A DNA stretch of 5,668 bases. Source: Clostridia bacterium (GTDB lineage Bacteria; Bacillota; Clostridia; Christensenellales; CAG-314). Each line of letters opens with the position of its first letter. The first letter of the stretch is position 1. Below are positions 1 to 4,247 of this stretch, in pieces. Location of the stretch: positions 1-5,668 of the forward strand of contig JAFTNE010000191.1 in NCBI GenBank assembly GCA_017452035.1, written 5' to 3'. The notes below the pieces were generated by a model. It ran no database searches. It worked only from the letters and a program-made list of their open reading frames with translations, and was not told the origin of the DNA. The translations under genes were made by a program, and so were the position numbers.

Positions 1-1
1 G

Positions 2-1033
2 AACAGTCAGTGCGAACTAATTGATATGCAAGCATTCTATTGTTGCAACATAAAGGCGGTAACAATTCCTGCAAGTGTAAAAGTTATCGAGGATAATGCA
101 TTTGCCTTCAACCACAATCTAATGGAATTAACCTTTGAAAGCAACAGTCAGTTGACAACCATTGGCTCCTATGCATTTCAGGGTTCTAAGTTTGCAGAAA
201 TTACCCTTCCTGCAAGCCTTGCTGAGTTAGATCCAACCGCATTAAATGGGTGTCATTTCAATAAAATTCGTGTTGAAGAAGGAAACCAACATTACAAAGT
301 TATTGATGGTATTCTCTACACAATGGACGGCAAAACACTGATTTGCTACTCTAAGGAAGCTGGCGAAAATATCGTTATTCCCGAAGGTGTAACAACAATT
401 AACGATGGGGCATTTTTAGGGTCAGATGTTTTATACGTTCAACTTCCTAGTACGTTAAAGGTGATTGCATCTGACGCATTCCGAGGCTCATATATTTCAA
501 GCATGACGCTTCCAGAAGGGCTAACCACAATAGGATCTGGTGCTTTTATCGACACTCAACTTACTGAAATAGTAATTCCAAGTACCGTTACCGAAATTGG
601 AAGTTCTGCATTTTTATCCGCATGGTACCTAGAAAGTATTACCATTTTGGGCAATCCAGCTATAGGAAGTAACGTTTTTAATGGAACAGTATTCTACGAT
701 GATGAGTCAAATTGGGAAAACGAAACGTTGTATATTGGCACTTGCTTGGTGAATGTAAGGGATCTACAAACTACCATTACAGTCAAAGATGGTACAACAT
801 CCATTGCCGGTGGAGCTTTTTATTATGAATATAGCGAAAACATCAATACCACCACAATTATTATTCCAGATAGCGTAACAGTAATAGGCGAGTATACATT
901 TTATAACATACCAAATATCACCGACATATACTTTACCGGCACCGAGGAACAATGGAACAACATCAACATTAACGGGTATAATCCATTTTTGGATGTTCCA
1001 AACGTAACAGTTCACTTTAACTACGTTATTTAG
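2..1033 (+). CDS. BspA-like leucine-rich repeat (LRR_5) protein, 5'-truncated by the window
   Basis: This is the C-terminal 343 residues of a BspA-type LRR protein, a family usually secreted or surface-exposed and implicated in binding host or matrix proteins. The frame is open to the left edge, and the residues before the first Met (NSQCELIDMQAF) align with an internal repeat (NSQLTTIGSYAF), so the ATG at 26 is an internal Met and the true start lies outside. About nine copies of the ~23-residue repeat are visible, with the typical IP-x-x-V-T-x-I-G-x-x-A-F core (for example IPSTVTEIGSSAF and IPDSVTVIGEYTF). The inserted element YKVIDGILYTMDGKTLI is usual between LRR blocks in this family. 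The C-terminus (IYFTGTEEQWNNI, then VTVHFNY) is the common final cap of clostridial BspA proteins. No LPXTG motif, membrane segment or cell-wall-binding repeats follow, so any anchor or signal peptide must be in the missing N-terminal part. The specific ligand is unknown. Confidence 0.9.
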   Translation, partial: NSQCELIDMQAFYCCNIKAVTIPASVKVIEDNAFAFNHNLMELTFESNSQLTTIGSYAFQGSKFAEITLPASLAELDPTALNGCHFNKIRVEEGNQHYKVIDGILYTMDGKTLICYSKEAGENIVIPEGVTTINDGAFLGSDVLYVQLPSTLKVIASDAFRGSYISSMTLPEGLTTIGSGAFIDTQLTEIVIPSTVTEIGSSAFLSAWYLESITILGNPAIGSNVFNGTVFYDDESNWENETLYIGTCLVNVRDLQTTITVKDGTTSIAGGAFYYEYSENINTTTIIIPDSVTVIGEYTFYNIPNITDIYFTGTEEQWNNININGYNPFLDVPNVTVHFNYVI

Positions 1034-1058
1034 TAGCATTTAGACCTATTGGGAAAAA

Positions 1059-1088
1059 CAGTCGAGATTGTTTGAGCAATCTCGACTG
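1059..1088. terminator. Perfect 12-bp hairpin between the LRR gene and the uL15-fusion gene
   Basis: CAGTCGAGATTG at 1059-1070 and its exact complement at 1077-1088 enclose a 6-nt loop (TTTGAG). On the plus strand the stem is followed by GCCCCCAAC and has no U-run, so it is a poor canonical terminator for the upstream LRR gene. On the minus strand the same stem is followed directly by TTTTTCCC, which is the intrinsic-terminator shape. It starts 25 nt after the LRR stop codon. It may end the LRR transcript without a U-tract, protect its 3' end, or stop antisense transcription. Confidence 0.5.
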
Positions 1089-1133
1089 GCCCCCAACACC
1101 TGACACATTTTGGTGTCTATACAAAAGAAATTT

Positions 1134-1140
1134 AAGGAGA
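1134..1140 (+). promoter_or_regulatory. Ribosome binding site of the uL15-fusion gene
   Basis: AAGGAGA lies 7 nt before the ATG at 1148. It is a near-perfect Shine-Dalgarno sequence and fixes the start codon. No convincing promoter is visible between the hairpin ending at 1088 and this site. Confidence 0.85.
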
Positions 1141-1147
1141 ATAAGCC

Positions 1148-3400
1148 ATGAGCATCTTTTCCCTTTTAGCAGTAATATTATTAGAAGACCTTTTTCCATA
1201 CTTTCTTGCTGTGTCGGCAGCATCTTTGGGCGCGTTTTTGACGGTGTTGTTTACAAAGCATAGCAAAACAAACGACTCACAAAACACTCAATCAACTGAC
1301 GAGCCACAAACGGATAGTGCAGTTGCAACTGTTGCCCAAGAGCCTCAACCTGTTGATGAAACCATCACGGAAGACATTCAACCAACCGAGCGACCTGCAA
1401 GCGAAGTTGTTGAGCCAGCAGATGAGCAATCGGTTGAGCAAACAATTGAAGAGGTTGTTGTTGAAGAACCAGTAGAAACTATCGTGGAGGAATCTGCTCC
1501 AGCTGACGTTCAACCAATCTTGGTAGAGGAGTCAACTGTTGAACCAGTTGAACAACCAGTGGTAGAGGAACAACCCATTGAGCAACCTGTTGCCGAAATT
1601 GTTACCGAACAACCATCTGAGCCGGAAAACGAACTGGACGAAGGCGTTATGGTTATTGGTGGCAAGGAGGTTGTTGTTCGTTACAAACGCTCATTCCTAT
1701 CCAAGTTGATGCAATCGTCAGATGAACTCAAGGGATATTTTGCCGAACTTGTAAATCACGCCCTTTCTTACAAAAAAGTCAAGAGCAGAATCAGTTGGCA
1801 ATGTGCAAAACTCAATTGTGGACGTGAAAAAATTGCTACCATCCTTGTTAGAGGTCGCGCATTGTACGTTTATTTGGCAATAGATACCGAGCTTGCACAT
1901 CAAACTATCAAGGGCAAACTCAAAAATGTTTCGGACAAAAAACGTTACCAAGATACACCAACGTTGTTCAAGGTTAAGTCGCCATTGTCCCTTAGAAAGG
2001 CAAAGGTATTGCTGGATACTTTGATGCAAGCCAAAGGTATTGAGTTTAGCCAAACTTGCGATACTATCAGCACACAAGACTACCCCTACGACACAACGGA
2101 AAACCTTATCAAGGCTGGACTTGTACAAGTTCGTACTTTGGACGGAAGTGTGATTGAGGATGGCGACATTTTGCGCACGGCAGGCTTGAGCATCAACAAA
2201 AAGTCTGCACCTCAACCTGTTGAGCCAACCGTAGAGCAAGCACTCGAAAATTTGCGACCAACAGAACAACCTGTTGAAGAAATTGAAATTGAGCCTGTAG
2301 AAGAGCCTGCTGAAGAAACGGCAACAGAGCCCGTAGAAGAGGTCGTAGAAGACGTTGTTGACCAACATGTGGACGAACCTGTAGTTGAGGAATACATCGC
2401 TGACGAACCTGCAGACGAACCCACAGAAGAAGTTGTTGAGCCAGTAGAAGAACCAACTGAAGAGCCCACAGAAGAAGTTGTTGAGCCAACTGCCGAGCCA
2501 GAGGTTGAGTCGGACGAAGGCATCATGTACATTGACGAAAACGAAGTGCTTGTTCGCTACAATCGCTCCTTTACATCCAAGTTGATGCAATCAAGCGACT
2601 TGTTGAAATCTCACTATGCCGAGCTTATTAACCTTGCGCTTTCCTACAAAAAGGTCAAAAACAGAGTAAGTTGGCCCTGCTCCAAGCTCAACTGGGGCCG
2701 TCAAAATCTTGTCACCTTTACAGTTAGGGGCAAAAGCTTGTATATGTATTTGGCACTTGACCCAGATGCTCGTCAAATTACAAAGGGAACCATCAAGGAT
2801 GTTTCCCATAAGAAGCGTTACCAAGCAACTCCAAGTATGTTCAAGGTTAGATCACCTTTGTCTTTGCGTAGAGCAAAAGTATTGTTGGAAGCTTTGATGC
2901 AACGCAAGGGTGTTGTTTTGGGCAATGCATGCACAGACTACTCTCAACAAAACTACCCCTACGACACAACGGAAAACCTTATCAAGGCTGGACTTATAAA
3001 AGTTCGCACTTTGGATGGTGCCGAAGTAGAGGAGGGTATGATCATGCGTGCTGCTGGCTTTGGCATTGTAAAGAGTGTCACAGTAGAGCAAGCCCACGAA
3101 ATGATCTCTGACGAAGTTGCATCCACATTGGTGCAAACTACTCCTGTTGAAGAGTGCGTTGAACGTGGCAACAAAAAGTGCATTATCAACATTGATACGC
3201 TTTCCAACAACTTTAACGATGGCGATACAGTTACCCTCAAAGCTCTCAAACAAAAGGGACTTGTTACTAAAAACGTTGGCTACGTAAAGGTTTTGGCGCG
3301 TGGTATGTTGGATAAATCTCTTACCGTTCAAGCAAATGCATTTTCGTTGGATGCTGTCAAGATGATCGTTCTTGTTGGTGGCACAGCCATCAAATGCTAA
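1148..3400 (+). CDS. Membrane-anchored protein with two copies of an unnamed domain and a C-terminal ribosomal uL15-like domain
   Basis: The 750-residue product has a clear modular layout. Residues ~16-36 form a transmembrane segment (FPYFLAVSAASLGAFLTVLF) followed by KHSK; positive charge on the C-terminal side suggests that the bulk of the protein is cytoplasmic. Residues ~45-163 are an acidic Glu/Pro/Val/Thr/Gln-rich, probably disordered linker. Residues 164-352 and 456-642 are two copies of one domain, about 60% identical (VRYxRSF, KLMQSSD, ALSYKKVK, KVxSPLSLRxAKVLL, YPYDTTENLIKAGL), separated by a second acidic linker (353-455). Residues ~676-750 match the C-terminal half of bacterial ribosomal protein L15: INIDTLSNNFNDGD, VTLKALKQKGL, YVKVLARG, LTVQANAFS and a final GGT. 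Genuine L15 is ~145 residues with a Gly/Arg-rich N-terminal tail, which is absent here, so this is not the ribosomal protein gene itself. Proteins of this kind are, to my recollection, annotated in Clostridia only as 'uL15 family ribosomal protein', with no known role. Start and RBS are clear, and a strong terminator follows. The function is not known. Confidence 0.93.
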   Translation: MSIFSLLAVILLEDLFPYFLAVSAASLGAFLTVLFTKHSKTNDSQNTQSTDEPQTDSAVATVAQEPQPVDETITEDIQPTERPASEVVEPADEQSVEQTIEEVVVEEPVETIVEESAPADVQPILVEESTVEPVEQPVVEEQPIEQPVAEIVTEQPSEPENELDEGVMVIGGKEVVVRYKRSFLSKLMQSSDELKGYFAELVNHALSYKKVKSRISWQCAKLNCGREKIATILVRGRALYVYLAIDTELAHQTIKGKLKNVSDKKRYQDTPTLFKVKSPLSLRKAKVLLDTLMQAKGIEFSQTCDTISTQDYPYDTTENLIKAGLVQVRTLDGSVIEDGDILRTAGLSINKKSAPQPVEPTVEQALENLRPTEQPVEEIEIEPVEEPAEETATEPVEEVVEDVVDQHVDEPVVEEYIADEPADEPTEEVVEPVEEPTEEPTEEVVEPTAEPEVESDEGIMYIDENEVLVRYNRSFTSKLMQSSDLLKSHYAELINLALSYKKVKNRVSWPCSKLNWGRQNLVTFTVRGKSLYMYLALDPDARQITKGTIKDVSHKKRYQATPSMFKVRSPLSLRRAKVLLEALMQRKGVVLGNACTDYSQQNYPYDTTENLIKAGLIKVRTLDGAEVEEGMIMRAAGFGIVKSVTVEQAHEMISDEVASTLVQTTPVEECVERGNKKCIINIDTLSNNFNDGDTVTLKALKQKGLVTKNVGYVKVLARGMLDKSLTVQANAFSLDAVKMIVLVGGTAIKC
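1637..2203 (+). repeat. Copy 1 of the duplicated ~188-residue domain (residues 164-352)
   Basis: The copy runs from DEGVMVIGGKEVVVRY to AGLSINKK. By hand alignment it shares about 117 of 189 positions with copy 2, with one single-residue gap. It is Lys/Arg-rich, in contrast to the acidic linkers around it, with invariant SYKKVK, SW, GR, VRG, LYxYLA and KKRYQ segments. The basic character would suit nucleic-acid or anionic binding, but that is inference. Confidence 0.85.
2079..2122 (+). repeat. 44-bp exact direct repeat, first copy
   Basis: This block, encoding YPYDTTENLIKAGL, is identical base for base to 2952-2995. The flanking codons differ at many synonymous sites, which makes the block stand out. 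Confidence 0.9.
2420..2509 (+). repeat. Two 45-bp tandem units in the acidic linker
   Basis: Units start at 2420 and 2465. Their first 24 bases are identical (beginning CCCACAGAAGAAGTTGTT) and the remainder is degenerate. The unit is 15 codons (PTEEVVEPVEEPTEE), so the reading frame is kept. This is the usual mark of linker growth by slippage or unequal recombination. Confidence 0.8.
2513..3073 (+). repeat. Copy 2 of the duplicated ~188-residue domain (residues 456-642)
   Basis: The copy runs from DEGIMYIDENEVLVRY to AAGFGIVKS and starts 876 nt after copy 1. Both copies are followed by a similar helix start (PTVEQALENL after copy 1, VTVEQAHEMI after copy 2), so the duplicated unit extends a little beyond the core domain. 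Synonymous positions have diverged freely over most of the length, so the duplication is old, except for the block at 2952-2995. Confidence 0.85.
2952..2995 (+). repeat. 44-bp exact direct repeat, second copy
   Basis: Identical to 2079-2122, 873 bp downstream, and at the equivalent position of the second domain copy. Confidence 0.9.
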
Positions 3401-3530
3401 CAGTTTGTAGTTGACAGGATTTATTCAGCAACAAAATTGATTTAGCAACAATGTTTGAGCAGCGAGGCAGTCTGTTGCACAATGCGCAACACACAAACTG
3501 GATGCAAAGTTTGTTAATAACAGTTAGGCC
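3401..3530 (+). other. Structured 3' region between the uL15-fusion stop codon and its terminator
   Basis: No gene is seen here. Two perfect small hairpins precede the terminator: TGTTGC/GCAACA (3473-3478 with 3486-3491, loop 7) and ACAAACT/AGTTTGT (3493-3499 with 3508-3514, loop 8). The segment ACAAACTG at 3493-3500 is also the exact complement of CAGTTTGT at 3401-3408, so two mutually exclusive folds are possible. It is probably a structured 3' UTR; a separate small RNA is possible, but no promoter for one is visible. Confidence 0.5.
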
Positions 3531-3570
3531 AAATGCTCTCTTTCTTTCGGGAAAGGGAGCATTTTTTCTT
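3531..3570 (+). terminator. Intrinsic terminator of the uL15-fusion gene
   Basis: A 14-bp stem (3531-3544 with 3551-3564, one T-G wobble) has the loop TTTCGG and runs into six T residues at 3562-3567. It ends the plus-strand transcription unit 130 nt after the stop codon. Confidence 0.93.
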
Positions 3571-3578
3571 GAAAAAGT

Positions 3579-3606
3579 TTGACAACCATTGACAACCAAT
3601 TATGTT
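3579..3606 (+). promoter_or_regulatory. Tandem TTGACAACCA repeat, possible promoter
   Basis: TTGACAACCA occurs twice back to back (3579-3588 and 3589-3598). The first TTGACA has a weak -10 candidate, TATGTT at 3601-3606, with a 16-bp spacer. No gene follows on this strand before the hairpin at 3659-3685, so any transcript would be only about 75 nt. It could equally be a 10-bp-phased protein binding site or chance. Confidence 0.3.
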
Positions 3607-3647
3607 ATATCTCAAAAATCGCAAATTCAAAATGGTTAATTTTTCCT

Positions 3648-3685
3648 AAAAAAATAAGAAAAACCCCTGTTTTTCAGGGGGTTTT
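3648..3685. terminator. Bidirectional terminator, stronger on the minus strand
   Basis: CCCCTG at 3664-3669 pairs with CAGGGG at 3675-3680 around a T5 loop. The flanking A-run and TTTT extend the stem past one bulged G. Read on the minus strand, the stem is followed by TTTTTCTTATTTTTTT, a strong U-tract. It is the second terminator met by transcription leaving the tRNA-Thr gene, about 100 nt beyond the first. Confidence 0.75.
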
Positions 3686-3687
3686 GA

Positions 3688-3767
3688 GGAGCTGTAGCCG
3701 AGCAACTTTAGTTGCGAACACCCAGCGAGATGGAGATGTAGCTGAGCGAAGCGAAAGCCCAGCGAGA
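3688..3767. repeat. Two tandem units of a degenerate structured repeat
   Basis: Unit 1 (3688-3731) and unit 2 (3732-3767) share the frame GGAG-x-TGTAGC-Y-GAG, then a variable core, then CGAA, and end in CCCAGCGAGA. The cores differ in sequence and length but both begin with C and end with G as short inverted repeats: CAAC-TTTA-GTTG in unit 1 and CG-AAG-CG in unit 2. A third relative lies beyond the tRNA at 3951-3982. The units lie between two terminators and contain no credible gene. It is probably an interspersed intergenic repeat of this genome. Confidence 0.6.
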
Positions 3768-3801
3768 AAAAAAAGACAACTCATTAAGAGTTGTCTTTTT
3801 T
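3767..3801 (-). terminator. Intrinsic terminator of the tRNA-Thr gene
   Basis: An 8-bp perfect stem, GACAACTC/GAGTTGTC (3775-3782 with 3788-3795), has a 5-nt loop ATTAA. It is flanked by eight A residues (3767-3774) and by T residues from 3796. On the minus strand it begins right after the CCA end and supplies an eight-U tail. The A/T flanks make it bidirectional. Confidence 0.9.
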
Positions 3802-3877
3802 TGGAGCTGATAACGGGATTTGAACCCGTGACCTCGTCCTTACCAAGGACGTGCTCTACCTGCTGAGCCATATCAGC
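3802..3877 (-). tRNA. tRNA-Thr (anticodon GGU)
   Basis: Read on the minus strand, the 76-nt gene folds as a full cloverleaf. The acceptor GCTGATA pairs with TATCAGC. The D arm is GGCTCAGCAGGTAGAGC. The anticodon stem CGTCC/GGACG encloses the loop TTGGTAA with anticodon GGT, which reads ACC and ACU Thr codons. The T arm is ACGGG-TTCAAAT-CCCGT. The discriminator is T and the CCA end is encoded (3802-3804). No arm is damaged. It is expressed alone, with a consensus promoter ~140 nt upstream and a terminator immediately downstream. Confidence 0.97.
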
Positions 3878-3880
3878 TTA
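3870..3880. repeat. 11-bp direct repeat at the tRNA 5' edge (copy next to the gene)
   Basis: TAAGCTGATAT (minus strand) covers the first eight bases of tRNA-Thr plus three leader bases. The same 11 bp recur at 3988-3998, 107 bp further upstream in the tRNA leader. Confidence 0.75.
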
Positions 3881-3882
3881 AA

Positions 3883-3912
3883 AGGCTATTCTTGAAAATA
3901 GCCTGTTTTATT
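3883..3912. terminator. Hairpin abutting the tRNA-Thr 5' end
   Basis: AGGCTATT (3883-3890) and AATAGCCT (3897-3904) form a perfect 8-bp stem with loop CTTGAA. On the plus strand it is followed by GTTTTATTATTTTG, a plausible weak terminator. On the minus strand it is followed by only three more T residues and then the tRNA, so in the tRNA transcript it is a leader hairpin 5 nt before the mature end. It may act as partial attenuator, processing aid, or the 3' part of an inserted segment. Confidence 0.5.
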
Positions 3913-3950
3913 ATTTTGTTTTGCCAAGGTGGTGTGCATCTATTACGCCC

Positions 3951-3982
3951 TCAGCCGAGCAAGCAAGTTTGCGAGCGCACAG
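3951..3982. repeat. Third copy of the degenerate structured repeat
   Basis: AGCCGAG, then a variable core beginning CAAG and ending TTTG, then CGAGCGC and ACAG match the frame of the unit at 3688-3731 (AGCCGAG ... CGAACACCCAG). The core again starts and ends as a short inverted repeat (CAA with TTG). It lies in the leader between the tRNA promoter and the tRNA gene. Confidence 0.5.
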
Positions 3983-3987
3983 AAAGT

Positions 3988-3998
3988 ATATCAGCTTA
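3988..3998. repeat. 11-bp direct repeat at the tRNA 5' edge (promoter-proximal copy)
   Basis: Identical to 3870-3880. Its GCTGATAT begins about 20 nt after the expected transcription start, which is the normal distance for a tRNA 5' end. Confidence 0.75.
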
Positions 3999-4021
3999 TG
4001 AAAGCCTTCAAGTGCTTTCAT
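3998..4021. promoter_or_regulatory. Inverted repeat over the tRNA transcription start
   Basis: ATGAAAGC (3998-4005) and GCTTTCAT (4014-4021) form a perfect 8-bp dyad with an 8-bp centre. It directly abuts the -10 box and spans the expected +1 near 4015. That position is typical of a repressor operator. It does not match CIRCE or another operator I know. Confidence 0.45.
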
Positions 4022-4050
4022 ATTATATATTGTTTGCCAATTATTGTCAA
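4022..4050 (-). promoter_or_regulatory. Consensus sigma-A promoter for tRNA-Thr
   Basis: On the minus strand, TTGACA (4050-4045), a 17-bp spacer and TATAAT (4027-4022) match the consensus perfectly. An A/T-rich stretch upstream (about 4066-4083) could act as an UP element. Start is expected near 4015, giving a leader of ~138 nt before the tRNA. No other promoter closer to the tRNA is visible. Confidence 0.9.
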
Positions 4051-4247
4051 ACGTATTGCCCAAATTGTTAAAAAAATATAAATGTGGCATAACACAAAAC
4101 CATTTAATTTAACAAAAGGTTATTTGGTTGTTTTCGCCCTTCAATTTGAGTATTAGTATTACTTGCGCCATCACAGATGGTTAGCTTTTTGTTTTGCCAT
4201 ACAATTGTGGTTTTATCGTGATTTCCTTGGTATGGATAATGGGTTGG
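4051..4247. other. Non-coding stretch between the tRNA promoter and the SDR stop codon, with a weak terminator candidate
   Basis: No gene is seen. AACCATTTAA (4098-4107) pairs with TTATTTGGTT (4120-4129) at 8 of 10 positions and on the minus strand is followed by TTGTGTT; this is the best, though weak, candidate for ending the SDR transcript. A small perfect hairpin, CCATC-ACA-GATGG (4168-4180), has a T-rich tail only on the plus strand, where no gene ends. If neither works, SDR transcripts could run on through the tRNA promoter. Confidence 0.4.

Noticed and set aside
26..28. ATG at 26 as the start of the LRR gene
   Set aside because: The frame is open upstream to the window edge, and the preceding residues continue an LRR repeat, so this is an internal Met.
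1096..1123. Possible promoter (CTGACA, TATACA) ahead of the uL15-fusion gene
   Set aside because: The two boxes are only about 12 bp apart, and no -35 lies at proper spacing from TATACA.
1718..2590. 290-residue minus-strand frame inside the uL15-fusion gene, with others at 2193-2489, 2212-2532 and 2852-3331
   Set aside because: These are antisense shadows of the biased Glu/Pro/Val codons and the repeated domain. They lack ribosome binding sites and give low-complexity or meaningless proteins.
3579..3866. 95-residue plus-strand frame and the opposing 65-residue frame at 3674-3871
   Set aside because: Both run through terminators, the structured repeats and the tRNA gene. The typical-looking GFEPVTSS string is the translated complement of a tRNA T arm.
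3688..3982. The short repeats around the tRNA as a CRISPR array
   Set aside because: There are only three degenerate units, two without spacers between them, and no exact repeats with unique spacers of even length.
3911..4021. 36-codon minus-strand frame starting MKALEGFHK in the tRNA leader
   Set aside because: Its ATG directly abuts the -10 box, upstream of the expected transcription start. It has no ribosome binding site and it reads through the repeat copy.
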